This document shows, piece after piece, positions 1-8,477 of a stretch of 34,488 bases of DNA. Each line of letters opens with the position of its first letter. Position 1 is the stretch's first letter. The position numbers and the translations under genes are program-made. The DNA is taken from contig JACOSV010000008.1 in assembly GCA_016178725.1 (NCBI GenBank), positions 1-34,488 of the forward strand, in the 5' to 3' direction. The notes beneath the pieces were generated by a model. That model did no database searches. It had not been told where the DNA came from and saw only the letters and a list, made by a program, of their open reading frames with translations. This DNA is from Candidatus Eiseniibacteriota bacterium (GTDB lineage: Bacteria; Eisenbacteria; RBG-16-71-46).

Positions 1-2
1 CC

Positions 3-872
3 GAGTTCGCATCGGGGAACGACGTCGGCTCCCCGGGCTTCATGTACGCGGGCGGATACGTGCGCGGCGCGCTGCTCGCGCGCATTCACTGGGTCGAAGT
101 CGGAATCAACGCCTCGTACACCGCGACGCCGTCGCAGCGGATCGACGTGGACTCGCACCGCGCGTCGGGACCGTCGTTCGGCATGTTTGCGGGCGTCGGC
201 GGTTTCATCGCGTCACCCGAACCGCCGCGCGTAAAGCCTCCATGGCGCTGGGGCGCGGAGCTGCGCGGCGCGCCGACGACGCGCAACGCGGGCAGCGAGA
301 ACGATGCGTTCCCATCGGACACGCCGCCGAACTCGCGCTTCGTCGGCTACAACGACCGTCCGACGTTCGATGCGGCACTCACGCTCGAGCGCGATCCGAA
401 CTCGGACTTTCTGCCGATGTTCGGCGTCTCGGTGCTCCAGCATCAGCTGCACTTCGGCCTCGCGGACTCGACCGGCGCCGGCCTCGGCATCGCGACCATC
501 CATGCCGTGCGCGCGTGGATGGAGGGCGTCGGCGACATGCGTGAGAGTCCGACCTCGACGCACTGGCTCCGCTCGCGCGTCGGCGTTTCGCTCGGCGTGG
601 CGTGGCCGAGCGGCATTGTCGCGGCGACGGATCAGGATCCTTCGCTGGTCGTCAGCCGGTTCACCGCGCACACGGTGGTGCTCGCGAGCGTGCGCTACAC
701 GATCGAAGCGCGGATCATGCGCTCGGCGGCGTGGGTCGGGTTCTCGTACGAGGCCGCGGTTCCGTTCGGCCCGCCGCCGATCGAGATGACGACGACGACA
801 CCGGGGATGCACACGGGCTACGCCGGATTCGCGCCGCGCATGATCAGCATCATGCTCGCCTGGCGGCGTTAG
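3..872 (+). CDS. Probable outer-membrane or surface protein, C-terminal part (5' end outside window)
   Basis: The frame is open to the left edge of the window, so the gene starts upstream; the first ATG inside the window is at 42. About 290 residues are visible. I do not recognise a family. The protein is rich in Gly, Ala, Thr and aromatic residues and has many short segments with alternating hydrophobic residues (for example the last segment, ISIMLAWRR). This fits a beta-barrel or other beta-rich envelope protein, but that is an inference from composition. The TAG stop at 870-872 overlaps the 3' end of the convergent selB gene by 4 nt. No lipobox or catalytic motif is visible in the part present. 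Confidence 0.6.
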   Translation, partial: EFASGNDVGSPGFMYAGGYVRGALLARIHWVEVGINASYTATPSQRIDVDSHRASGPSFGMFAGVGGFIASPEPPRVKPPWRWGAELRGAPTTRNAGSENDAFPSDTPPNSRFVGYNDRPTFDAALTLERDPNSDFLPMFGVSVLQHQLHFGLADSTGAGLGIATIHAVRAWMEGVGDMRESPTSTHWLRSRVGVSLGVAWPSGIVAATDQDPSLVVSRFTAHTVVLASVRYTIEARIMRSAAWVGFSYEAAVPFGPPPIEMTTTTPGMHTGYAGFAPRMISIMLAWRR

Positions 873-2812
873 CCCGAGCCGACGGTCGCAACGAGCCTCG
901 CCCCCGCGCGGCGCTCGTCGCCGACGCGCATCGTCCAGCCGATCCGGTCGCAATGCTCGAGCAGGGGCACGCCGTACTTGCGGCTCGCGCCGGTGAGTGC
1001 GCGGAAACCAGCAACGGTCAGCGCCGGCTGCTTCGCGAAGTGCGCGGCGAGCAGCGCGCGCAGCCGCTCCATCTGCGCCGCCGTGTACGTCAGCTCCTGG
1101 CTCACGCGCACGAGACGGTCGAGGAAGAGTCCGAGCGCCATCACCTCGGCCCCCGCCGCGCCGAGCTTGGCCTGCCAGGCGGGCGTCTCGGGCACCTGAA
1201 AGCCGGCCGTTTCCAGCTCGGCCGCGAGGCGTTCGAGGGCGGCGAGTGTCTGCGCCGGCGGCTGCCACGGCGATGCGGCGTGGCGCACGCGCTCGCCGCG
1301 CGTCGCGAGCGTGCCGTCGGCGACCAGCGCGTCGAAGGCCGCGTCGAACAGCGCCGGATCGAGCGCGCGCTGCGCGCTCTTCAGCTCGCCCTTCGGCACG
1401 CCGTAGCGCGCGGGATACTTCGCGGCGTACTCCGCCACCGCGCGCGCGATCGCGTCGCGCGCCGCCGTCCAGCGCTCGACGCCGATCCACTTGCCCGCCG
1501 CAGGGGCCGCGATGCGCCCCGCCGCGAGCAAGCGTTCGAGCGCGGCGCTCACCGTCGCTTCGCCCTCGGCGAGCGTCTTCGCGAGCGCCGCCGTCGCGAC
1601 CGGCGCCGCGGCATCCGCGAGCGTCGTGACGACGCGCGCATCGAGATCGCCGCTCTCGTGCACGGCGAGCGACTCGAGGCCGCCGCCGCGCCGCTTGCGC
1701 TTGACCGCGACCGGCTCGATCACCGATCCGCCGCCGACCGTGCGCGAGGGCGAGTACGAGCGGATCACGAAGCGGTCGCCGCGCGCGGCGACGGCCGGGC
1801 GCTCGAGCCGTAACTGCGCGAGCGCCGATCCGCCCGGGCGTAGCGTCGTGCCCTCGAGCAGCACGAGCCGGCCGATGATCTCGCTCGCGCCGAGGTGGAA
1901 GCGCACGCGTGTCGCGGCGCGCCACTCGCGCTGGAAGTCGGGCAGCAGCTCGAAGCGCACGTCGAGCACGGTGGACGCCGCGAGCGAACCGGGGGCGACC
2001 AGCCAGTCGCCGCGCATGACTTGCTCCTTCGCGACGCCGTGGAGCGCGACCGCGGTGCGCTGGCCCGCGAGCGCCTCCTCGACGGTCGCGCCGTGCACCT
2101 GCACGCGGCGCACGCGCACGGCGTGGCCCGTGGGCAGCAGCGCGAGCGTGTCGCCGGCGCGGATCGCGCCGCGCCACAGCGTGCCGGTGACGACGGTGCC
2201 GAAGCCTTCGACGGTGAACACGCGGTCGATGGGAAGCCGCGCGGGTTCGGTGGTTCTGCGCGCCGGCGCGTCGGCGAGCGCGCGATCGATCGCGGCGAAC
2301 AGGTCGCCCTGCCCGGCGCCGGTCGTCGCCGAGAACGGCACGATCGGCGCGTCGGCGAGCGACGTGCCCGCGAGCAGCGCGCGCACGTCGCGGCCCACCA
2401 TCTCGATCCAGTCGCGCTCGACGAGATCGGACTTGGTGAGTACGACGATGCCGCGCGGGATGCCGAGCAGCTTGACGATCGCGAGGTGCTCGCGCGTCTG
2501 CGGCATCACGCCTTCGTCCGCCGCGATCACCAGGAGCACGAGGTCGATGCCGCCGACGCCGGCGAGCATGTTCTTGACGAAGCGCTCGTGCCCCGGCACG
2601 TCCACGATGCCGGCGTGGACGCCGGCGGGCGTCACGAGCGGCGCGAAGCCGAGATCGATCGAGATGCCCCGCTGCTTCTCTTCCGGCAGGCGGTCGGTGT
2701 CGACGCCGGTGAGCCGGCGCACCATCGCCGTCTTGCCGTGATCGATGTGGCCGGCGGTGCCGATGATGGCGAGGCGCACGGCCGCGGGCGTGCTCGACTG
2801 GCTCGGTGCCAT
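869..2812 (-). CDS. selB: Selenocysteine-specific translation elongation factor SelB
   Basis: SelB is the EF-Tu-like GTPase that delivers Sec-tRNA(Sec) to the ribosome at UGA codons followed by a SECIS hairpin. The 647-residue protein starts with a typical translational GTPase domain: G1 GTAGHIDHGKT (about residues 18-28), the switch region EEKQRGISIDLGFA that is characteristic of SelB, G3 DVPGHERFVKNMLAG (about 72-86) and G4 TKSD (about 127). Beta-barrel domains follow, then an Ala/Arg-rich C-terminal third that matches the winged-helix SECIS-binding repeats in position and length. The length is normal for the family. No Shine-Dalgarno sequence precedes the ATG; a TAGACT box lies 10 nt upstream. 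selA, selD, tRNA-Sec and an obvious selenoprotein gene are not in the window; the MsrA encoded nearby uses Cys. Confidence 0.96.
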   Translation of the reverse strand: MAPSQSSTPAAVRLAIIGTAGHIDHGKTAMVRRLTGVDTDRLPEEKQRGISIDLGFAPLVTPAGVHAGIVDVPGHERFVKNMLAGVGGIDLVLLVIAADEGVMPQTREHLAIVKLLGIPRGIVVLTKSDLVERDWIEMVGRDVRALLAGTSLADAPIVPFSATTGAGQGDLFAAIDRALADAPARRTTEPARLPIDRVFTVEGFGTVVTGTLWRGAIRAGDTLALLPTGHAVRVRRVQVHGATVEEALAGQRTAVALHGVAKEQVMRGDWLVAPGSLAASTVLDVRFELLPDFQREWRAATRVRFHLGASEIIGRLVLLEGTTLRPGGSALAQLRLERPAVAARGDRFVIRSYSPSRTVGGGSVIEPVAVKRKRRGGGLESLAVHESGDLDARVVTTLADAAAPVATAALAKTLAEGEATVSAALERLLAAGRIAAPAAGKWIGVERWTAARDAIARAVAEYAAKYPARYGVPKGELKSAQRALDPALFDAAFDALVADGTLATRGERVRHAASPWQPPAQTLAALERLAAELETAGFQVPETPAWQAKLGAAGAEVMALGLFLDRLVRVSQELTYTAAQMERLRALLAAHFAKQPALTVAGFRALTGASRKYGVPLLEHCDRIGWTMRVGDERRAGARLVATVGSG

Positions 2813-2852
2813 GAGGCCCGCGAGTCTACGCGAAGTGCTTGATCGTCATCCT

Positions 2853-3974
2853 CTACCGTCGGGCCGCGTCGGATCCGTCCATCGCCGCCGTCGAATCCGC
2901 CGCGACGCGCGTGAGCCAGCGCTGCAGCGCCGACTCGTAACGCTCGGGATCGTAGTTCCACGATTGCGCGTGCCCGGCGCCCGGCGTCACGACGAACTTG
3001 ACGCTGTGCCGCAGCTCGCGCGCGAGCGCGGCACTCGCGGCGATCGGCACCGTTCGATCCGCCGCGCCGTGGAAGATCAGCACCGGCATGCGAAACGCGT
3101 ACGAGCGGATGCGGCCCTGGAACGCGCTCCACTCGAACCCCGTGCGCCCGCTCACGATCCATTCGGCGATCGTCGCGACGACCTGCGGCACGCCGCGCTC
3201 GCGCGCCGCCTGACGCACGACTTCGTCCCAGTCGAGCACCGGCGCGTCGAGCACGACGCCCGCGATCCCGGCGCGATCCGGCGCGTGGTAGAGGAAGTCC
3301 GCGACCGTCGCGCCGCCCATGCTGAATCCGTAGAGGATCACGCGGCCCGCGCCGTTCGCGCGCGCGAACGCGACTGCGGCGTCGAGGTCCTGCCACTCGG
3401 TCGCGCCGAGATGATGGAGCCCGTCGGGCCCCGCGGGCGCGTCGGCGTCGCCGCGATAGCTGATGACGAGCGCCGGGAAGCCGAGCGCGGCGACCACGGG
3501 CAGCGTGCGCAGCGCCTCGCCACGGCCGGCGTTCATGCCGTGCACCATGATGACCCAGTCGCGGCGTGGGCCGGGCACGAGCCACGCCGGGAAGTCGCCG
3601 GCCGGCGAGACGATCGCGACCGGCTCGAATCGAATGCCGTCGCTGCGCCGCGGATCGCCGGCGAACGGAAACGCGCGCACGTCCACACGCCGCCCGCGGA
3701 TGAGCACGCCCTCGCGGATCTGCACGCGGCGCCGGACGAGCGTGTCGCCAACGCTCACGATCGTGCCGAGCGTGGCGGCGCCGTCCGGCCATTCGAGGAA
3801 CCACGTGCGCCCGGCGCCCGTGATCGCGGTGCGCGGGAGCGTGATGGTCGAGTCGTCCGCCGCGGCGATCACGAGGCCGGCGTCGAGCGGATCGTAGCGC
3901 GACGGCCGGATGATCTGGTCGGAGTAGTACCAGCCGACCGCGGCGATGCCGGTGATCAGCACCACGACCGTCAC
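2853..3974 (-). CDS. Membrane-anchored alpha/beta hydrolase
   Basis: This 373-residue serine hydrolase has an N-terminal membrane anchor (about residues 2-16, followed by WYYSDQ), a beta-rich linker of about 110 residues, then an alpha/beta hydrolase domain. The oxyanion/HG motif is MVHGMN (about 143), the nucleophile elbow GFSMGG (about 216), the acid HGAADRTVP and the catalytic histidine GAGHAQSW near the C-terminus. The arrangement resembles the BEM46/YqkD-type hydrolases; the substrate cannot be read from sequence. The start is a GTG at 3974. The frame stays open upstream and still encodes hydrophobic residues (WVAATVALAV) but has no ATG, GTG or TTG back to the murA stop, so the true start is uncertain. 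It lies 58 nt after murA and 40 nt before selB. Confidence 0.88.
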   Translation of the reverse strand: MTVVVLITGIAAVGWYYSDQIIRPSRYDPLDAGLVIAAADDSTITLPRTAITGAGRTWFLEWPDGAATLGTIVSVGDTLVRRRVQIREGVLIRGRRVDVRAFPFAGDPRRSDGIRFEPVAIVSPAGDFPAWLVPGPRRDWVIMVHGMNAGRGEALRTLPVVAALGFPALVISYRGDADAPAGPDGLHHLGATEWQDLDAAVAFARANGAGRVILYGFSMGGATVADFLYHAPDRAGIAGVVLDAPVLDWDEVVRQAARERGVPQVVATIAEWIVSGRTGFEWSAFQGRIRSYAFRMPVLIFHGAADRTVPIAASAALARELRHSVKFVVTPGAGHAQSWNYDPERYESALQRWLTRVAADSTAAMDGSDAARR

Positions 3975-4032
3975 CGCCAGCGCGACGGTCGCGGCGACCC
4001 ACGTCCGTTGGATCGGGAACGATTTCGCCCGA

Positions 4033-5376
4033 CTACTCCTTGATGCGCTCGATGCGCGCGCCGAGGGCGGCGAGCTTCTGGTCGAGCGCCTCGTAGCCGC
4101 GATCGAGGTGGTAGATGCGCGAGATGCGCGTCGTGCCCTGCGCGACCAGCGCCGCCAGCACCAGCGCCGCGCTGGCGCGGATGTCGGTCGCCATCACCGG
4201 CGCGCCCTGCAGCCGCTCGACGCCGTCGATCGTCGCGGTGTTCTGATCGAGCGTGATCCTGGCACCCAGGCGCGCGAGCTCGGGAACGTGCGTGAAGCGG
4301 TCGAGGTAGATCGTGTCGGTAATGATGCTCGTGCCGTCGGCCACCGAGCACAACGCCATCATCTGCGCCTGCATGTCGGTCGGGAAGCCGGGATAGGGCT
4401 GCGTGTCGATCTTCAGCGCCGCGGGCCGCACCGGTCCCGAGATCGTCACCTCGCGCGGACCGGCGTGGATGTCGCAGCCGGCCTCCGTCAGCTTGTCGAT
4501 CGTCGCGGCGATGTGCTCGGGATCGCAGTGGTCGATCGTGACGCTGCCGCCGGTGATCGCCGCCGCGGCGAGGAACGTCGCGGCCTCGATGCGGTCCGGG
4601 ATGATCGTGCAATCGATCGGCTGGAGGCGCTCGACGCCGTGAATCGAGACCGTGCGCGTGCCGAGGCCGTCGATGCGCGCGCCGCAGGCGATCAGCACGC
4701 GGCCGAGCTCGGTGATGTCGGGTTCGACCGCCGCGCCCTCGATGATCGTCGTGCCCGAGGCGAGTGTTGCCGCCATCATGATCTGCGCGGTCGCGCCGAC
4801 CGACACCGTCTCGTGGCGGATGTGCGCGCCCGCGAGCTTCACGCTCTTGCCGACGATGTAGCCGTGGTCGATGTCGAGCGCCGCGCCCATCGCGTTCAGG
4901 CCCTCGAGGTGCAGATTGACGGGACGCGGCCCCCACGCGCAGCCGCCGGGCAGTGACACGCGCGCCGCGGCGAAGCGTGCGAGCAGCGGCCCGAGCACGT
5001 AGATGCTCGCCCGCATCGTGCGCACGAGGTCGTACGGCGCCTCGACCGAATTGACGCGCGTCGTGTCGATGCGGCAGACGTGGTCGTTGAACTCGACGCG
5101 CGCGCCGAGCTTCTCGAGGACGCGCGCCATCGTGCGCGTGTCGGCGAGCGACGGGACGTTGCGCAGCACGTGCTCGCCGGGCGCGAGCAGCGCCGCCGCC
5201 ATCACCGGCAGGGCCGCGTTCTTGGCGCCGCTGATCGGCACGCGGCCCGCGAGCGGTCGTCCGCCTTCGATGATCAGGGCGTCCATGGGCTGGGTCTTCT
5301 TCGCGCCCGGCGCCCGGGCGGATTCGGTGGCGTGGGGAGCGTGCGGCTGCGTGTGCGTACCGGCGCCCACGTCCAT
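4033..5376 (-). CDS. murA: UDP-N-acetylglucosamine 1-carboxyvinyltransferase MurA
   Basis: MurA transfers enolpyruvate from PEP to UDP-GlcNAc, the first committed step of peptidoglycan synthesis in the cytosol. The PEP-binding catalytic cysteine is present in PGGCAWGPRPVNLHLEG, so a Cys-type, fosfomycin-sensitive active site is expected. SGAKNAALP (UDP-sugar site), the catalytic Asp in PGFPTDMQAQ and the C-terminal Arg motif DIRASAALVLA are also intact. The ATG at 5376 has a good ribosome-binding site (AAGGAG, 6-nt spacing) and gives 447 residues, with a 30-residue polar N-terminal extension; starting at the internal ATG at 5286 would give the usual length of about 417. In many bacteria murA directly follows prmC. 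Here the plus-strand TRAP region lies between them. Confidence 0.97.
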   Translation of the reverse strand: MDVGAGTHTQPHAPHATESARAPGAKKTQPMDALIIEGGRPLAGRVPISGAKNAALPVMAAALLAPGEHVLRNVPSLADTRTMARVLEKLGARVEFNDHVCRIDTTRVNSVEAPYDLVRTMRASIYVLGPLLARFAAARVSLPGGCAWGPRPVNLHLEGLNAMGAALDIDHGYIVGKSVKLAGAHIRHETVSVGATAQIMMAATLASGTTIIEGAAVEPDITELGRVLIACGARIDGLGTRTVSIHGVERLQPIDCTIIPDRIEAATFLAAAAITGGSVTIDHCDPEHIAATIDKLTEAGCDIHAGPREVTISGPVRPAALKIDTQPYPGFPTDMQAQMMALCSVADGTSIITDTIYLDRFTHVPELARLGARITLDQNTATIDGVERLQGAPVMATDIRASAALVLAALVAQGTTRISRIYHLDRGYEALDQKLAALGARIERIKE

Positions 5377-5490
5377 GTGCGCTCCTTCGTTCGACGCCCA
5401 CGGAGTCGGCAGCGGGCGGGGGATGTCATGATGGATGCCGTACGGCCGGCAACGGGATTATCGGCAGGTGCGCGCCCGAAATCAACGACG

Positions 5491-5499
5491 TGCTACGCT
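5491..5499 (+). promoter_or_regulatory. Extended -10 promoter element for the DUF1684 gene
   Basis: TGCTACGCT is an extended -10 box (TGN-TACGCT) that ends 7 nt before the ATG at 5507. No Shine-Dalgarno sequence lies between them and no good -35 is seen, so the transcript would be leaderless. This is inferred from the sequence only. Confidence 0.4.
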
Positions 5500-5506
5500 C
5501 GCGCCC

Positions 5507-6409
5507 ATGCTGCTGACGACGCTCACCGCGCTCGCGCTCGCCGCGGCGCCGGCGCGTCCGGTGGTGCTCGCGCCCGCCGAGGCGGAATCCATCGCGACCG
5601 CGATCGCCAAGGATCGCGAGGACACGCGCGCCTGGCTCAAGGGCGCGCCCACGTCGTACCTCGCGACCGTACGGCGCGTGGACTTCCTCGCCAGGACCTC
5701 GCTCTCGGTGGGCCGCGCCGCCGACAACGACGTGCGCCTCGACGATCCTTCGCTCGCCGCGCACCACCTGCGCGTCACGGTCGCGGGCGATTCGTTCCGC
5801 GTCGCCGCGCTCGACGACACGGCACACTTCGTCGCGGGCAAGGCGGTGCAGCGTGCGGCCACGGTGTCGCCGAGCAGCATTCAGGCGGGGCGCTTCGCGC
5901 TGCGTCTCTCCCACCAGCGCTTCCCCGCGATCATCGTCTTCGACCCCAGGAGCCCGCGGTTCGCGGACTACAAGGGGATCGACTACTTCCCGATCGACCT
6001 GCGCCTGCGCTACGTCCTGCCGTTGATCCCCAATCCGCATCCCGACACGACGGTGATCCTCTCGACGCGCGGCAACCAGCGCCGCGCGGTGCGCGTCGGC
6101 TGGTTCGACTTCATGATGGCGGGCACGCGCTGCCGGCTCGAGGCCGAGCGGCTGCTCGAGCCCTGCGTCGGCGAACACGACGTCGCCGTGTTCTTCCGCG
6201 ACGCGACGACCGGAAAGGAGAGCTACGGCGTCGGCCGCTACCTCGATCCGCAGGCGCTCGCCGACGGACGCTACGTGCTCGACTTCAATCTCGCGTACAA
6301 CCCGGCGTGCGCCTATTCGGAGCACTACAACTGTCCGATCCCGCCGCGCGCGAACCATCTGACGGTCGCGGTGCGCGCGGGCGAGAAGGATTCGCACTAC
6401 CAGCACTAA
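5507..6409 (+). CDS. Exported DUF1684 family protein
   Basis: A protein of about 300 residues with a short hydrophobic N-terminus (LLTTLTALALAAAPARP) that looks like a signal peptide. The DUF1684 hallmarks are clear: a start-proximal E..R..R..WL segment, an FHA-like beta-rich N-terminal half (SVGRAADNDVRLDDPSLAAHH), then FRDATTGKESYGVGRYLD and DFNLAYNPACAYSEHYNCP...PPRANHLTVAVRAGEK near the C-terminus. The family is widespread and conserved, but its biochemical role is not established. The start at 5507 is chosen because the signal peptide begins there and an extended -10 box sits 7 nt upstream; an in-frame start at 5435 would add 24 unconvincing residues. The gene is divergent from murA and ends just before the TRAP operon promoter. 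Confidence 0.88.
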   Translation: MLLTTLTALALAAAPARPVVLAPAEAESIATAIAKDREDTRAWLKGAPTSYLATVRRVDFLARTSLSVGRAADNDVRLDDPSLAAHHLRVTVAGDSFRVAALDDTAHFVAGKAVQRAATVSPSSIQAGRFALRLSHQRFPAIIVFDPRSPRFADYKGIDYFPIDLRLRYVLPLIPNPHPDTTVILSTRGNQRRAVRVGWFDFMMAGTRCRLEAERLLEPCVGEHDVAVFFRDATTGKESYGVGRYLDPQALADGRYVLDFNLAYNPACAYSEHYNCPIPPRANHLTVAVRAGEKDSHYQH

Positions 6410-6411
6410 CC

Positions 6412-6440
6412 TTGACCGCGTTCGCCGCGGCCAGTAGCGT
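6412..6440 (+). promoter_or_regulatory. Sigma70-type promoter of the TRAP operon
   Basis: TTGACC (6412-6417), a 17-nt spacer and TAGCGT (6435-6440) form a good housekeeping-type promoter. It begins 3 nt after the stop of the DUF1684 gene and predicts a start near 6447, giving a leader of about 58 nt before the T-component gene at 6505. Confidence 0.65.
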
Positions 6441-6504
6441 GCGCGCGACTCCCCATGCACCGCTCCACGCCGTGAGCGACCGACACGCCGCCCTGGGACA
6501 CCGC

Positions 6505-7434
6505 ATGCCCCGAGCCCGACGCCTCGCCAGCCTGCTCGTGATCGCGCTGCTGCTCGCCGGTGCCACGTCGTGCTCGATCAGGAAGATGGCGGTCAACAGC
6601 GTCGCCAACTCGCTCACCAGCGGCCCGGACGTCTTCGGCACCGACGACGATCCCGAGCTGGTGCGCGACGCGCTGCCCTTCGGCCTCAAGACGATGGAGT
6701 CGCTGCTCGAGGTCGTGCCGCGCCATCGCGGCCTGCTGCTCACGCTCTGCAAGGGGTTCGCCGAGTACGGCTACGCGTTCGTCGAGGCCGAGGCGCCGGC
6801 GATCGAGGCCACCGATTACGCCCGGGCGACGGCGCTGCGCGAACGCGCGCTCAAGCTCTACCTGCGCGCCACCGGCTACGGCCTGCGCGGGCTCGAGCTC
6901 GATCACCGCGGCATCAGCAAGCGCCTGAAGATCATGCCCGACTCGGCGGCGCGCGAGATCCGCAAGAGCGAGCTGCCGATGCTCTACTGGACCGCGGCGG
7001 CGTGGGGCTCGGCGATCAACGCGGGCAAGGACCGGGCGAGCCTGCTCGCCGACCTCGGCGCGGTGCGCGCGCTCATGCAGCGCGGCCTCGCGCTCGACGA
7101 GACGTACGAGAACGGCGCGTTCCACGAGGCGATGATCCTGCTCGAATCGCTGCCCGAGGCGATGGGCGGCTCGCCCAAACGCGCGCGCGCGCACTTCGAG
7201 CGCGCGGTCCAGCTCTCGAAGGGCGTGAAGGCGTCGCCCTACGTCACGCTCGCCTCGAGCGTCTCGGTGATGACGCAGAACCGCGCCGAGTTCCGCGAGC
7301 TGCTCGAGAAGGCGCTGGCGATCGATCCAGACAAGGATCCCGCGCACCGGCTCGAGACAATCATTCTGCAACGACAGGCGCGCTCCCTGATCCAGCGCGA
7401 AGACGATCTGTTCATCGACTCCGCAAAACCCTAG
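6505..7434 (+). CDS. tatT: TRAP transporter T-component (TatT) lipoprotein
   Basis: TatT is the water-soluble, periplasm-facing TPR lipoprotein that partners the substrate-binding protein (TatP) in a subset of TRAP transporters described in Treponema pallidum (Tp0956-Tp0958). The 309-residue product has a lipoprotein-type signal (LLVIALLLAGATSC, Cys at about residue 23), followed by an all-helical protein with TPR-like repeats. Typical T-component segments are visible: DDPELVRDALPFGLKTMESLL, LLLTLCKGFAEYGYAFVE, LYLRATGYGLRGLE, LYWTAAAWGSAINAGKD, and GSPKRARAHFERAVQLSKG. The ATG at 6505 is the start that begins the signal peptide. It is the first gene of a three-gene unit; dctP follows after 10 nt. 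Confidence 0.92.
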   Translation: MPRARRLASLLVIALLLAGATSCSIRKMAVNSVANSLTSGPDVFGTDDDPELVRDALPFGLKTMESLLEVVPRHRGLLLTLCKGFAEYGYAFVEAEAPAIEATDYARATALRERALKLYLRATGYGLRGLELDHRGISKRLKIMPDSAAREIRKSELPMLYWTAAAWGSAINAGKDRASLLADLGAVRALMQRGLALDETYENGAFHEAMILLESLPEAMGGSPKRARAHFERAVQLSKGVKASPYVTLASSVSVMTQNRAEFRELLEKALAIDPDKDPAHRLETIILQRQARSLIQREDDLFIDSAKP

Positions 7435-7444
7435 AGGACTCCCG

Positions 7445-8467
7445 ATGCGACCGAAGTGGAACGTCGTTGCCGTGCTCGCGCTGATGTCGGCGCTGGTGTT
7501 GATGCCCTCGCCCGCCGCGACGCAGGCGCCCGTCGTGATCAAGCTCGCGACACTCGTGCCCGAGGGCTCGGTGTGGGACAAGGCGATGCGCGAGATGGGC
7601 GCCGAGTGGTCGCAGGCGACCGGCGGGCGCGTGCAGCTGCGCGTCTATCCCGGCGGCGTCGCCGGCGACGAGCCAGATGTCGTCCGCAAGATGCGCATCG
7701 GCCAGCTGCAGGCGGGCGCGATCACGAGCGCCGGGCTCTCGGACATCGATCCCGCGTTCAATGTGTTCGGCATCCCGATGTTCTTCGACGCCTATCCCGA
7801 GCTCTACGCGGTGCTCGACAAGATGGAGCCGACGCTCAAGAAGCGTCTCGAGGACAAGGGCTTCGTGCTGCTCAACTGGGGCCACGGCGGCTGGGTGTAC
7901 TTCTTCACCAAGCAGCCGGTGCGCACCGTCGCCGAGCTGCGCAAGCTCAAGCTCTTCTCGTGGGCGGGCGACGACAAGATGACGCAGCTGTGGAAGACCA
8001 ACGGCTTCACGCCCGTGGCGCTCGCCGCGACCGACATCCTGACGGGCCTCCAGACCGGGATGATCGAGGCGTATCCGACGACGCCCCTGCTCGCGCTCAC
8101 GCTCCAGTGGTATCAGAAGACGCCGTACATGGCGGGCGTCGGCATGGCGCCGCTGGTCGGCGGGCTCGTGATCACCAGGTCGGCGTGGGAGAAGATCAGC
8201 GAGCCGGACCGCGCCAAGATCCTCACCGCGTGCGCCAAGCTCGAGCGCCGGCTGAAGGCCGGCGTGCCGGCGCAGGATTCGAGCGCGGTGAACGAGATGA
8301 AGCAGCGCGGGCTCAAGGTGGTCGCGATCGACGCGGCGACCGTCGTGGAGTGGCGCGCGACCGCCGAGCACTTCGCCTCCGAGATGCGCGGCACGATGAT
8401 CCCGCCCGACATCCTCGACGCCGCGACGCGCGAGCGGAACGCGTTCCGCCAGCGCTCCGGCAAGTGA
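7445..8467 (+). CDS. dctP: TRAP transporter substrate-binding protein (DctP/TatP family)
   Basis: The periplasmic solute receptor of a TRAP transporter. The 340-residue protein has a Sec signal peptide (residues 1 to about 27), then the family-typical IKLATLVPEGSVWDKAMREM start of the mature protein and the central SWAGDDKMTQLWKTNGFTPVAL and TDILTGLQTGMIEAYPTTPL segments. The ribosome-binding site GAGG lies 8 nt before the ATG. In the characterised TatT/TatP pair the ligand is thought to be hydrophobic rather than a simple dicarboxylate, so an acid substrate should not be assumed. The TGA stop (8465-8467) is followed after 10 nt by the proposed CTG start of the permease gene. Confidence 0.95.
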   Translation: MRPKWNVVAVLALMSALVLMPSPAATQAPVVIKLATLVPEGSVWDKAMREMGAEWSQATGGRVQLRVYPGGVAGDEPDVVRKMRIGQLQAGAITSAGLSDIDPAFNVFGIPMFFDAYPELYAVLDKMEPTLKKRLEDKGFVLLNWGHGGWVYFFTKQPVRTVAELRKLKLFSWAGDDKMTQLWKTNGFTPVALAATDILTGLQTGMIEAYPTTPLLALTLQWYQKTPYMAGVGMAPLVGGLVITRSAWEKISEPDRAKILTACAKLERRLKAGVPAQDSSAVNEMKQRGLKVVAIDAATVVEWRATAEHFASEMRGTMIPPDILDAATRERNAFRQRSGK

Positions 8468-8477
8468 GGCGCGCGCT

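Noticed and set aside
213..2177. Very long Arg/Ala-rich open frames overlapping selB, murA, prfA, lpd and others on either strand
   Set aside because: They are shadows caused by the high GC content. The overlapped frames carry clear conserved motifs, while these are Arg/Ala-rich and without any motif.
5080..6504. Plus-strand extension that would make the T-component 784 residues long
   Set aside because: The added part is antisense to murA and out of frame with the DUF1684 gene. The lipoprotein signal begins at 6505.
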